A DNA stretch of 64,000 bases from Cyanoderma ruficeps (lineage: Eukaryota; Chordata; Aves; Passeriformes; Timaliidae), in assembly GCA_008694505.1 (NCBI GenBank), contig VZDJ01007747.1, forward strand, positions 39,321,202 to 39,385,201, given 5' to 3'. Position numbers and translations under genes: made by a program. Position 1 is the first letter of the stretch; each line of letters starts with the position of its first letter. Shown here one piece after another: positions 11,950 to 25,585 of the stretch. The notes below the pieces were generated by a model. The model was not told the DNA's origin and did no database searches. It saw only the letters and a program-made list of their open reading frames with translations.

Positions 11950-14900
11950 TAATATCTTTATATTTTTATTTATCTCTTCCTGGCCGGCTGAAAAGTGCTC
12001 TCCTCACCGCTCGCCTCAGCCACCGTACACGTGCGCTTTCTGAAAATCCTGATTTAAGCCAAATGTTTTGACTTTCCGTACAACTGCACACAATTTAGAG
12101 GCTGTCGAATGGTTGTAAGAACCGAAGTGTGCCTGGCTGCAAATTATCCTGGCTGTCTCTTCTGGAAGTATGGCCTGGATTATATTTTTCCTTAAGATTG
12201 CATCAAAATAAGTACATGTGCTTGCAATTTGACAATTGAAAACACAGCTTTTCTTTCTTTCTTTCTTTTTCTTNTTTTTTTTTTTTTTTAGGTCAAATCA
12301 TTAAAAAGTCGTCATGTTACAATAGGAACAAATATTCTCATGAACCGTTGCACCAGATAATGTAAAGCACGTAATGGCCTGGTTTTTCAAGCTTTCAATG
12401 GTTTAATAAAGGATTTATGAGCCCTGAGAACCTGTGTTTGTGTACAAGGCGGAGAATAGAGTTCCTCGGTGCTATGGATACTGTATTAACCTGGTAGCTA
12501 GGGACCTATGGCAACTCCTGCCAAAGGTAAACAGATGATAATTGAGGGAGGGGAGCACACCAGCATCATACTTCACGGATAGTGGTGAAATTAGGCCATC
12601 TGTTGCAGAAAGGCTCAGACTTTATTTTTTTACGTGATCCTTAATTTACTTTCATATGTTAGTTTGTTGATGTTTTTAGGTGAGTGTTTAATGGTGGCTG
12701 CATGGCAGTTAGCAGTTGAATGGTGCAAATTTAGTACTAAGTATTTAGTAATGAAAATCTTAATCATTAGCTGATTAAAACTTTAAGCTGAAGGTGGCTG
12801 GAGGAGATCTGTCTGCAGTGATAAAGGTACCTTAACTTGTTTCACAGCCTTTCTGTGGAAAAAAAAATACACTATCTTTAAGGTGTTAGACCAACAAGAT
12901 TTACTTTCCAAATGTCAGTGTTTACAGCACTAAAGAGAAAGTGCTGTTACATTTTAAAATAGCTAATTTGGATTAAGAGGCGTGACAGTTTTATCCAGCT
13001 TCCTTTCTAAAGTTCAGTTAAATGTAGTCACAGAAAAACTAAAGATCCTTTCTAATGAAAAATACAGACACCAGTATCAATACAAATAAATAGAAGTACA
13101 AGTATGTGAATCCTGATGTTTAGGTAAGGGAATACACAGGGTTGCTTTTCTTCATAGTTGAACAATAAATCTAATGTACTGACAGTACAAAGCATGCCAC
13201 ATATGCAGGGGTGTTTTCTGTTTCCCCCCCAAAACCCCCTAACTTCCAAAAGAAACATTAATTGTCAATAATTTGCGTGGTACAAATACTTTAGCTACAT
13301 TCTCTTGGGAATAATATCTTTGTGCAGGCCTGATGATATAAATTCATCTTTATGTATGACTTACAAAAGAGAAACAGATTTTCATTTTGTACTTATCACT
13401 AGTGCATAATATCCTACAGATAACACAGTTCCTATGTTTGCCTTCCGTGTCAGTTCTTTAAAGTGTAAGTGGAAGGATTTTGTTATCATGGTCAAGGTGA
13501 CAAATCTTCCTTAGTCCTTAAATTGCTGTAGATCACTGGCCTTGTCTATGAGAACAAGATTTGCAACTGTGTAATTATCTCCTGATAAACCCACCATGCA
13601 GACTTCCAGGAAAGCTTACACTGGGAGTTAACACCTTTAACTGGAATACTAGCAGTTAATATTGTAGATAGACACTGGTGCAAACTTGTCTAATGTCTTG
13701 ACCCTTTAAATAAAAATTGTGCTTGCAGGTTTTTTGATTTTCAAAACAATTGGCCATTTCTTTGAGCTCTTATTGTGATAATAAAGATACCTCATTTTTC
13801 CACTGCAGTACACAAAGAGGCTGGTCTTTTGCAAGGGGGTATAGTTATATGACACTTCTGAAAGCTGAGTTAAAAAAGCTTTAACTTCTCAAGGTGTAAA
13901 TGCATATGTAGTGCAGAATAAGCTTGTGCTGACAAATCACAGGCATGCTGCATTACACTTGAGTGATAGCTTTGAAGGAGTCAAAGGAAATGTCCACTGA
14001 TCAGTTTCTAGTAGTCAATTTCCCAGGCTGAACCTCTTGGAGATTTTTTTCTTTCATTACATTTCCTAGTGATTTTAAATTAGCCAATATTTTTTAGCAG
14101 TTTTGGTTTCAATGGCCTATCCAAGAAATATCAAAGATGCACAACTGGAGCAAATAAAAGTATTCATTTATTAGTGACTCCTGTTTCATTTGGTGACTGA
14201 AATTTTATTGCCTCTTACTTTCAACTTTTATGGATATATTGTGTTAAACAGTATGACAATTAATATCCCTCTTTCAACTTAAAGGTATTTAAATAAATGT
14301 AGTAGTAGCATGCTGCCCTAGAAATATTTCAATATTTTGGAGATTATCAATTAGTTACTAGGCCGAAAGACAATTTGCAATTCAAGCACTTTTTCAAGAT
14401 CACTTATTGAGCAATAACTGAAGTCAGTGCCCATGGCTTTAAGCTGGAACTCTGAAGGTGAAGGAAGTTTTATTTTGTTGCCACCGCAGGGACAGTGAGT
14501 GCCGGACAAGCCAAGGCCTTGCACTGCAGTTGCTGCAGTGTCGCTGTGTTAGACAGAGGTCAGGAACAAGCAGTGTGTGTGGCATTACTGTGTGCAACAC
14601 TGCAGAGCTCCCTCCTTGGAGGGAGCTTGGTCAGTGCTGTTGACAAGGGGATGGGGCACATTTTGGGGTACTTGTTGCCATTAGAAGCGATGGGGACCAG
14701 CAGTCCCTGTGCTGAAGCTTTGCCGTTCCTCTGGCAAAGGCAAATAGCAAAGACAGTGCAGTTCCTGAGCACGTTTAATCTCACTGTAGATCTCTGTAGC
14801 AGGAGCCTTGTGTCTACATTTCTCGTGTACATATGCTATGGATTGATAGCTTTCTAAATTCCTTTCTTGTACCCATTTTTATTTTTGTTTTAGGATTTTA

Positions 14901-17645
14901 TATAATAATCTGTCTAGTATGTATTTTTCTGCATGCAGATTATCTTGGTGGCAATGTTAACTCAAAGTAGTGTTAAACTGAAGTTACATGAGTGTACTCC
15001 ATGTGTTAAGCAGATATTCCTAAATTAGTAAAACAGCACAGCATGTTTGCAGTGTTTATTGTATTAAGGTGTTGAATGAGATAAGTATTGTATTAGGCCA
15101 TACAGAATCTATAGATGCAATTTTTTCTTGTTTCACAGACTTTTCCACATATTAAGGGTGAACATTGAAGACATTACAGTTCAAACCTGGTATATGAATA
15201 CACTGGTAAAGATAATACTGCCCATTGTCCTGTTTTGATGTAGCACTGATACTGAGATACCTGCTCAATGTTATCCCTTCTATCACCATGACACTTTTAT
15301 GCTGGCAGCTGGCAGCTCCATCACCCGTGCACAGACTTTGGCCATCAGTCCATGTTTTTCTTTGAATTAACAGAGTAATCATTGTTTTCATCCTGTCTAA
15401 ACCTATCCTTAGCTATGTTCAGTATAGCTAGACATGGACACGGATCTTTAGCATGTCAGTCCGTGTATCATCACAACTGTTAAGAAAAATCTTTATCAGC
15501 ATGTATGTATTTGTGTCTTTGACCATGCAGCATATTGTATGCTGTTTAATATGGACACAGGAAGCTGCGGTTCTAGAATTAAGAAACAACGAAATATGAA
15601 ATTTAAAATCAGTGTTTCAAAATATTTTATATCAATTGTAGCACATTCATTGTAAAATGATAGTAGTAAATGTGTTCTAGAGAACTTGAACATATATTTG
15701 CTCATTAATTTTAATGAATATTCATTGAAAATGGTTACTTGAAAAATTTGACACATTTTAGAATCACTTTTAAATTATCTTGAAAATGAGAAGGTACAGG
15801 CCTTTCAGACTTTGTGTAACCCCATATAAAAATGTAGTAATGGTATTTTTTGATAGAAAGTTGATTCCTTGGGAAAAAGAAAATAATCTACTTTGAGAAT
15901 TTGAAATAGAATTAGTCCATATCCAAATGAGGGACATCTTAAGTGGAGCTACAGTTTATGGCTTAAATGCCAATCAGAGTAAAATATAGGTAATACCTGA
16001 TGAAAAAAACAGTTAAATGTGAATCTTATTCACATTACGAGTTACACCAGCCTGTGTTACCAGGTATGTTTTCAGATAGGAAAAGAATGGAATAAATATC
16101 ACTTCTGTTGCAAATACCTGTTTGTGCTTGCACCATTTGTGTTGAGCATAAGGAAGGGAAGTGTAATTGAGGGAGCAAAAGGAAGAGGAAAGTTGAACAC
16201 ATGAGGGAGTGGGATACATCTTCAGGGCAAGACAGAGGCCACGGGAAAGGAAAATTGAGGAGCATGTCCCTGCTGTTTTCCAGTGTTGGGATGATAAAAA
16301 CCAGCTGTATACCAGTTCTCAACAGCTAATGTGCTTCAGTTTGGTATAAGTAACTTCAGTGAATCAATAAATTTATCTATAGAAGTTGTATGTCTCTAAT
16401 TATCTTCCCCATCAGTATGACTTAATTTAAACATTGCTGACATTCAGAATAAAATAAATCTAATCTATATAGAAACACACAGCTTGAGGTCTCAAAATAT
16501 ATTAACTCCTCTATCTATTGATAGCATAGTGTTACCGTGTTTCTAAACGTAAACTTAATCTCACTTAGAAGTATAAATTTCAAAATACGTTTATAATCAG
16601 AATTATTGTTTAGCACAACAGAACAAAAATATAGTTTTTTGCAATATGTTTGGCATGTGTTTCTAGATCCTACAGAGCTAAGCTTTAGCCTTAACAAGAC
16701 AAATCTTGGCTTTTGAGGAGCTGTAATATAGGTTTGAATGTTAAATTTTTCTGCATTTCAAATTGCTGACTTATATTTAATCTTCATACAATTATTGGTC
16801 AGCAATAATCACAATGCGGTAAGTTATACAGCAATGGAAGTCTTGGAGAGTGGTATTTTTTTCATTTTGGCAGAGAAGTGACTATTGATATTTCCACTCT
16901 CTGCTGGGGCCAAAGAATAAAGTTTGTTAAGGGTTGAATAGGCCAGATAGATAATGCTGCTACTGTTTTCAGCAGATGCTAATGCAGTGTTTTATTTTGC
17001 ACATGTATTAATCTTTGCTGCCTCAATACAGAGTGGTGAGGGTAACTGTGTAGGTCCTAAAGGTTAATTTCATTCTTTTTTAAGGCATGCCATTATTCTG
17101 TTAACAGTAATTGCTCTTTTTTGAATGATTAATTTGATCACATGAACTGTTTCTAATTATGTTGGTGACTGGCAATTTCCTGTACTGAGAAATTGTAGTT
17201 GTGATCATATCCTATTTACTCAGTGTATATGCCTTGAGAAAAATGCTCACTGACAGGCATTTTCAGAAATTGCCACTAATTTCAAGAACTGTTTCAAGAC
17301 TTTATATAAGATGCTTTGCACTTGTTTTACATTAGTGTTGAGTATGTGCAATGTACTTGACAAATGAGGGCTGAAACAACTGGATGTGAGGCACAGGATG
17401 AGCAGGTTTGCAAATGCAGGCCTATCTGCTAAATTATCACCTGTGCTGTCACCGCTGTGAAAAGTGAAAGGAGTGGGATGCGTTTCTTGCGCATTTTACA
17501 ATGTTCTTACACTGGAGCTGGATATGCTCACTGCTGTAAGCTCTGTTTGCTCGCTTCAGTTACTGTTAATGAGGCAGGGCGTGCGCGGTGCCAGCCGGTG
17601 CAGCACTGAGAGGCTCCTTGGTGAGCCAGCCCTGGCAGGGAGCAG
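11950..17645. other. AT-rich intergenic stretch
   Basis: No exon, RNA gene or recognisable transposon supported. A CT/T-rich low-complexity tract lies at 12252-12289 and contains an undetermined base at 12274. Frames are short and mutually overlapping. Confidence 0.5.
12252..12289 (+). repeat. (CTTT)n / poly-T tract with an N
   Basis: Four TTTC-type units run into a long T homopolymer; base 12274 is N, so the true tract length is uncertain. Confidence 0.9.
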
Positions 17646-17747
17646 GGGCTGCCTGCAAGGGTCACACTGCGCTCCAAGGGCTGCCGGGCTGCCTGCAAGG
17701 GTCACACTGCGCTCCAAGGGCTGCCTGCGGGAGTCACACTGTGCTCC
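17646..17747 (+). repeat. 40-bp GC-rich tandem repeat
   Basis: A 40-bp unit containing GCCTGCAAGGGTCACACTGC and then GCTCCAAGGGCTGCC occurs at 17646-17685 and is repeated identically at 17686-17725. A shortened, diverged third unit (GGGAGTCACACTGTGCTCC) ends near 17747. It sits in a locally GC-rich patch. Open frames spanning it on both strands are consequences of the repeat and not supported as genes. Confidence 0.92.
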
Positions 17748-20700
17748 ACTCTCACAGCTCAGCCTTACACACAGCACTGACCCTGCCGAGGCACTTCTGC
17801 CTCCAGTCCAATGTGCATCCAGACATCGAGCTGCCTCAGCTGCATTTACAGCAGCTGAATTAAACTGTGATTCAAATGAAGAATGTACCCAGCAGAGAAG
17901 AAAGGTGCTGGGCTTGGCCAGGATGTAGGACACTGCCTGCCTGAAGATTCACCACTCTGTTGTCTCACGCTGAAGCTGGGCATGGTTGTAGTACCACTGT
18001 GCTAAGAATAGCATCATTCCCATGGACACAAGCCACTGGGAGTTGAACACTCCTCCTTTTGCAATTGCTACAGCAACTGGGCATGTAGTGTTTGCTGAGG
18101 GGCTGATGTTATGTGCATCTTCTGGTTCTTCAAAGCTGTTCGCACTGTTTCCACAAGATATGATACGTCCTTAAATGGCATTCAGAATCAAGGGGCCTGT
18201 GATTCAAAGCCCCAACTTCTGTCTCAGCCCAGAAGTGCTTCAGAGGGCCCAGAAGTACTTTTGCCTCTTAGTAAAAGTACACCACTGATAACATCACCAA
18301 GAGCTGCAGTACCAGGATCCTGAAATTGAGCATACCCTCTGGTAATCTGACATTCAAAGCCTTCAAAGGAATGCATTCAAGGCCTTCAAAGTGCAACCAA
18401 GTGCTTTGCCACAACATACCATCTTAAATGCACGTTCTACATGTGTTCCTTACTTCACCTACATTTGTAAAACTGTTACATTTGACTTGTATTTAGAATG
18501 ACTCTGGCAAATAGATGTACTTATCAATAAGTAGTCTCTGCAGCCCCAATCATGGATGCTCTAATACAGCTGTAATGCCCAGTGCCTGTGGGGACTCTGG
18601 CCTAGTCCATTGTAATCTTGCAGGAACAAAGAGCTGCAAGCCTTTTTTATGTGCTCCCTGTTTTGCCTGTAATCTGTCCTCAATGATTTTTACAGGCAGG
18701 CAGCCTGTAGGCCTCATATGGATATGTCCCTCACAGTAAATTAAAGAACTTCATCAGATGTTCAGTGGCTCATTAGAGTGGGACCTGTGATCCCTGCCCA
18801 TTACACACAGGCATTAACCTCTGAATCAGCTCAGGCATTCCTGCAGTTCTCAGCCAGGTGTGTAAAGGTAAACCAGCTCCTTTCATGAGTGGATCACGAG
18901 TTCTGCTGTAGTGTTATGAGCCAGAGAGCTTCTGCTGCCCAGCTACAATCCATTGTCTGCCTTCATCTGCCTGGTGCCATCCTAATAAATTATGAGGGGT
19001 GTGCTCAGAATTTACCACTTTGCTGACTGTACAAACAGCAAACAGAAATCTGAAGGATGCTTTGGAGATGCTTTTTACAATGCAATATAAACATAACGGA
19101 GTGGGCCTGTTCAGAAGTCTGTGGATATGCCCACACTGAGATGGTTGCTGGGCCTAGCTGATTCAGGACAAGACATAAGGAAGTCATTGATTCAATTGGA
19201 AACATTTACCCAAGAGTTGTGTCTCAGACAGCTAAGGTCTCAGAATGGAATTCCACTTTGATAATTGTCAATATTCATTAAAAAACTTACTTTGGCTTCT
19301 GAGAATTAATTTCTAGGTTGGTTTCAATTACCAGTTATCACATTCTTTCATTTTCTTTTCATGGCATTGTTAATTAATTGTATGCTAAGTCTTGAATAAT
19401 TTTAAAGATTTAATTTATGACCCAACTATACTTGCTCTTTAAAAAGTCCAAAGAGATAGACTTACAAGCCTTACATACTCATATGGAACCAGCAGAGAAG
19501 CCCTCAGCATGTGGGTGTCCTGTAAGCAATATTGAAATATAAATGTTAAATAATGATGTCCTCTGAAGGTAAAAGCCGTGGGTTTTGCAAACCTTTTGCA
19601 CACTCGTGTGTGTGCCAGGCAGACAAGCACTCTGGAGTTTGAAAGATGACCCCCTTTTAATCTATAAGCATCCCATCTCAGTATGATTCCTAGGGAGAAA
19701 ATCTTGTTCCAAGTGCTTTGGATTTATGTAGGCCCTGTGGAGTTCACTGGTGGGTTTATTTGGCAGGTGGGCCTTATTAACCTGCCAGCAAGGGACTGTT
19801 TGACCTGCTTAGGTTCGTAGAGCTTGTAAATAAAGATTCTGTCAGGGAAGAGACATTCTCTTGTGCTTCAGACTATTTATATCTCTTCTAACTGTGGCTG
19901 TTAAAGCTTATAAAGAAACAGAAGGTCTGGGATGTGAGACAGAAAGCCCTGAGGGAGTTTTACGTGTTCTATTTGGATTGCTGTGTTAGTATCTTAAAAT
20001 AAACACAGCATGCCAGAAAATGGGGAATATTTTTATTGTAATCATTATTAACTCAAAGACAAAAATTATTGGTTATTGAATGGAGCATGGCTAAGCTTGG
20101 CTGTAAAGGACAATAAAATAACCTCTTAATTCTACACTAGCAGCTATTGGCAATCAATGGGAACCAGAATTCATTCACCTTCATTTCCCTCTTTTTTTTG
20201 CTATCTTTTTTTTTCTTTTTTTGCATTGTTTTGAAGTTTAATAATTACTAGTATTTACATTTTTTACAGCTCAGGTTAATAATGAATACAATAAGTTTAC
20301 AATAAATTGTAATAATAATAAAACTATGATAGACTGTCCATCAATAGAATAATTTTAATTGGACAGAAATATTGTATTGAAAGGTGTGCTGTATTACAGA
20401 TTGAAAAAAATCCCTTTAAGGAGTCTTTCCATCTGTCTAGTGCAGGTCTGATTATAGGGTCTTTTCTAACTCTGTGATATGTAATTTTTAATAGGTGTAT
20501 CTTATTCAGTGAAAAGACTATATTGTTTTATTTATATTCCTTATAATGTAAGAAAATGTTTTTCTTTTACTCTGAAGCTACCAGTTTGGACTAACTGAAC
20601 AATCTTTTTGGGAATGGTTTCCTTCTATTTCAGCAGACCTACTTAAACACCCAAGTTCTACTGCAGATCAAATGACATTGAGTTCAGTGTCTGCCAGAGT

Positions 20701-23700
20701 TGAGATTTTGAGTCTGTGTCCCTTGTTCATTCATTTGAAAGTCAATTTTGGAATATTTCTGCCTTCTGTCCTGAATGGACTCAACAAATGTTTTTTGACC
20801 TTAGTCAGGTTGGACTGATCTGGTACTTAGACATTTTGTTTTAAAATATTTGATATTAACAGTCACCAGTTTATAGAGAATCTGTTGAATTTACAATTGC
20901 AAACATACTGTCTGCAAAAGTATTTCACTCTAGAGCTTCTGCAGTGGCCCAGGAGAACTCGCTATTGAGGAAGTACAAGTAGGGTATTACTGCTGATGCA
21001 CACTGAGTGGAGAACAGCTTCCAAATTTTTCTAGTCACCAAAACTTTACAAGTTACAGAAAGCCACTTGGGAGAAACATGAAGACAGGCCCTTTCTTCTT
21101 TTGTTCCACCTCCTTTCCAGTGGGCATCTCTTTTGTGAGCTGGATGCCCTGGCTCCCAGCCCTGCTGTGATGTGGGACTGGCAAACTGCTGAGCACCTGT
21201 TCCAGGGGGATTAGCCACTGATGACAGCCCATATCCAGAATTTCCTCCACAGATGGTATTACCCTTCAACAAGCGAGTCAGAACCATTTGACTTGGAGCT
21301 TTTTATAGTTGTTGTTGAGGGTAATGATAATCATCCTAATAAAGTAGTTCTTAACCTCTCATACTGAATAGTTTGCCATTGGTTGAAGAAGATACCAAGC
21401 TGCCCTTCACTCCCATCCCTATCAGCTTTACCAGCACTGGCAAAACACTGTTAAGCTTTTACAATCATCTGTCATTACAGTGGGAAGCCAGTGTTGTCTG
21501 GTGGATGAGATACCAGGCTGAGGCCAGAATTGACTGCTAATTAATTCACCATTGGGAAATCTAAGACTATATTACTTCCTCTGCTGTTTTGATTTTCCTA
21601 ATGATAAATACATTCATTTGAGAATTCAATAAACAGCTCATGCTGAAAATCAAGTATGCCAGGATTGGTTTGCAGAACTGGGCTTTATGTTAAGTTTTCT
21701 AGTCTGAAGAATCCAATATTATCTGTATTGTATTCTTACATGTTGATATGCTAATTGATTACAGAAATAATAGTCATTTTTTTTCTCTTTTGTCTGCTCC
21801 TTACAAGCCTTTATGTCATTCTAGTAGAACATACTTTTTGATATAAATACTTTGTTTTCTTACTTTGGAAATTGTCCATATATAGTTCAGGGAATAAATG
21901 TCCTAAATATGATTCCACCCAAGTCTCTCCTTTTTTTATATATAATTTTCTCTTTTTTATCTCCTTTTTTTTGTTTGTTTGTTTTTCTTTTTTTCCCCCT
22001 CCTTTTCTGCAAGTACATAAAAAGAATCAGGCACTTCCTGCTATCCCTAAGCACAAATTTAGTTCCTGGTATATCCACTCTAACGTATTCAGGAAGGAAG
22101 GAATAATCTTTCTGAGCCTCTAGTGCTTTTATAGTGGCTGCAGTAGCTGTAGCTCAGACTGTAGCTCCATACTGGAGGGATTGTGTAATATTTGATCTTT
22201 GGAAGTAATAAGGAACAGGCCCATTCATAGGTGAGAATAATATGCATTGTACAGTACAGTGAAGCAGACAAATGTTCCTGCATAGAGGAGACTACCATTT
22301 GCTAGAATAAAACAATTCATACCAGGCACAAAATTCACTGAATAACAATATTTTTTTTTCTAAAATACAACGTTCCATTTCCTGGCTAGGATAAAGTAAG
22401 ACTGATTATGTACCACTTGTAAAAGGTGGATTTTATGAAAGAAGAGGATGTTAAGTGCTCTAGGAGAAGGATTTGCAGGAGAAGCATGATAAGATAAAGA
22501 TTTGTCTAAAATAGGACTGGGAAATGGCTAAGTGGGAACTGTGAGCTGAGTGTGTGGGAGGAAAGGAGGCAAGCATTCATTTCACCAAACATTAAGAACA
22601 GAAAAAAGGCACGGGTGGAGGGCAGATTTCTTTTTTGTTAGTCTGCTTTAAACTGACCTGTTGATTTCAGTTCCTGCAGGGCATTAAGACTCTGTTCAAT
22701 GGGCTTTTAATGTACATTTAACAACCAGGTTGTTGTGAATAGTTTCTACCTGCTCTTTCTTCTAACTACTCTCTTTACCTCCCCCAAAAAAATCCAAGAA
22801 GCGACAACTAGCCTGATTCACCTTTCAATTTAAGATTCTGCCTGATTTAGATCCAGCTGCTTTGCTTTAAAGATATCAGCTGTTAATTTTAAGCAGCACA
22901 CTGTAGGGCTGCTCTAGCTTTCACCTGTGAGCAGTCAGGTCCAACGTGCCCTCACACCCTTACAAGCCTTCTCCTGGCTCCCATGGCAGCAGATGTGAGG
23001 ACAGAATAGCACAGAGTGGGTTACACTGTTGGTGTGGGAGGGAAACAGCTGCCTGGTAAAGCAGCCTTTTGTGGAGTATATCAAGTTCTGGCCCTGTTTT
23101 GCCATAAATTAGCTGGTTTAATAAACATTTCCTGCAGCCTTTAGTAAACAGACTGTTTCATGCTTGAACTTACTAACATGTTCTTATCTTTGCTATAAAA
23201 TGTATATAACTGTGAGAGATTTCCCAGTGACAAGAGTGGATTTATGAAAACATCCGCATAATGTTTTTCCACTTGCTTTCAGCTCTGTTCATGGATTTGC
23301 TGGCTGAGACAATGTTTGGAGTAAAGTCACGTGATCAATCTGCATTTTCTTGCAGTCTTCCTGAGCTTTTCCACCATTCTTTTTTCATGCCAGGTATTCT
23401 GTTGATCTACAAATCTAGGCTTCTTCTTTTAAGGGTAATAAATCAAAATTGTACAGTGTTTAGGATTTCAGTCAGAGAGATTATGTCAGAATTAGAACAT
23501 TCCTGAGTGAAGGTCATATAAATCAATCTTTCAGTTATTCCATTTTCAGTTTCATTGTAATGAACAGTCCCCTGCTTGCAGTGAGAAAGCTTATGGTGCT
23601 AGAATACTGATAAGATGATACTGCATTGAGAGTACATTTTTGACTATTGGATGAAATCTGCAATGCGATATATGACATATATGCAAGGGTCTGAGTTGAA

Positions 23701-25479
23701 AAGCCTTGAAATTGTCAAATTATAGCATTCTAGGATGAGGCTGGTTTGCAAAATCATTGAATCCTCTTTATAGCATAAAAAAAAAACTCAATGTGCAAAG
23801 TAGTAACAGAGGACACGTAGTAGAAATGTAAAAGAAAAACGCACCACTCTTCCAAGCTATCATGCTAAACAGGCTAACGCTATATTGTTGTGCATGCTTA
23901 ACACGGGGGTGTGATTTTTACCTGGGTAGTAATGCACAACAACTAACATCACTTTTCCTATCTAAAATACTTGACAAGCGATGTTGCTTGTAATAACATA
24001 ATGTAGCTAAGTAGCCATTTTAGTTGCTTGAAAAATTTTAATAGTGAGAAGGAACTTGGCATTGGGACCACTCTGATGGGATTTGGTGTATGCTGTTAAT
24101 TACTCAGCTTATTGTCAAAATTCCTCGATCAAACATACACCCTATATGTACTTCCTAATTTATATATTGAACCTGTGTTCACAGGACAGTATAAAGCAAA
24201 TACTATTCTTTGAACACACTCCTACTCACTTTACCCTGGGGAAATTGCTAAAACATGCATATCTCCATTTATTTACAATACACAGCCCTCTGACATGCCA
24301 ATATTCCAGGGCCTGTATGTTCCAGTCTATTTGTTCCCTTCCCTTTGAGTAGCTCTGCACTCCTACTAGCTTCCCCCGGGTTAGACATATTTGGTTACCA
24401 CTCAGCCCTGATTTGCACGTGGCTTCCTCCAGTTCTTGTGCACCCCTGCCCTGCGCCGAAGCGCAGCTGGAGGCCACAAGGAGGAGGAGGAGGAGGAGCT
24501 CTCCAGGGTTCTGCTCAACCTGAGGTGCAAGGATCTGGGGAGAAGTTCCTCAAATCTGGCCTTCAATCCAGCCAGCTTGAGTCCACTTGTAGAAATCACT
24601 GGTAAAGGCTCTTCATTGCAAGGTTAAAAATGGAAAAGGGAATTCTGACAACTCCTTGTTTACCTGCCTGCATTGTGATGTTCTGAGTAGTGCCCTGAGT
24701 GTGGAGCTTGCAGTGCTCTGCTTGGTGTTTCTGAAGGGATGGTAGACCAATGACGGCGGGAACGATGGCTGTGGAGGAGGAGATGATAGACTTCCAGGAG
24801 CAATGATAAAACTGTGAACTCACCAGAAGTGGGCCTACAGCTGATGGATTCAATTCCTGTGAATCCATTCAGGAGCAATCTCATCATGCTGGGAATTGCA
24901 AGCAGCCCTGAAGCAATGTGAAACATAGCTTCTAAACAGAATTTTCAACAGGAATTTTTAAGGAGTTGCCTTCAACATTATCTTTCTGGTTTTACTGGAA
25001 ATCTAACAGCATCACCTTTTTATTGGCAGCTTCAGCAGAGACATTTGAAAGAGTCAGCCATGTCCATGCTACCTGATGGATTGATCTGGACTTGGACTAT
25101 ACGGGGAAAATATTTGCAGTTTTTATCCAGCGCCGAGCCTGCTGTTCCTGATTGTAGAAACTGAGGGATGACAAGCTTAGGACAAAGCACAAGGACCACA
25201 AAGGCCAGTGATGATAACCGTGTGAAAAACAGAGGAGCCAGAAGGAATGGGGAAGAGATAAAGGGGCACAATACGAAGTGCACTGGGATATTAGGCAGCT
25301 CTTCAGGAAACAATCACAGATCCTAATCACAGCAGCTCATTAGGGAGGAACAAATCTCTCCATAATACCAGACTTGATCAAACCGAGCCTGAATGTGAGT
25401 GTGGCTACGTGAGCACGGGCTGTGTGTGCCTCTGCAGTGCAGAGGCTGGAAGGCAGGTTTGCCACCCGCACACATGAGC
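17748..25479. other. Intergenic stretch without supported genes
   Basis: Mostly AT-rich, with poly-T tracts around 20.2 and 21.9-22.0 kb and a GGA repeat at 24.48 kb. The 24.4-25.3 kb part is less AT-rich and stop-poor in places, but no family could be recognised and frames conflict. Nothing resembling an exon with flanking splice sites stood out. Confidence 0.45.
24479..24498 (+). repeat. (AGG)n short repeat
   Basis: About six AGG units in 20 bp. It yields poly-Glu or poly-Ser false frames on the two strands. Confidence 0.9.
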
Positions 25480-25484
25480 TGGGA

Positions 25485-25585
25485 CACAGCGATGCACAAG
25501 TAACCTTGGTGACAGAGGCAGGACTGAAACAGCGGATTCACAGCTCCCAGCTCTGTGCTCAGACCACCAGACTCTGTTCTGTGTG
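25485..25585 (+). mobile_element. MIR-like ancient SINE relic
   Basis: The order of blocks follows the MIR 3' half: CAAGTAACCTTGGTGACAG, then AGGCAGGACTGAAAC, then CTCCCAGCTCTGTGCTC followed by ACCACCAGACT. In MIR these are the 'AAGTAACTTGCCCAAGGTCAC', 'GCAGAGCCGGGATT' and 'CCAGAGCCCGTGCTCTTAACCACTA' positions. Divergence is high, as expected for a pre-amniote element in a bird, so this is a pattern judgement and not a measured alignment. Confidence 0.45.
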
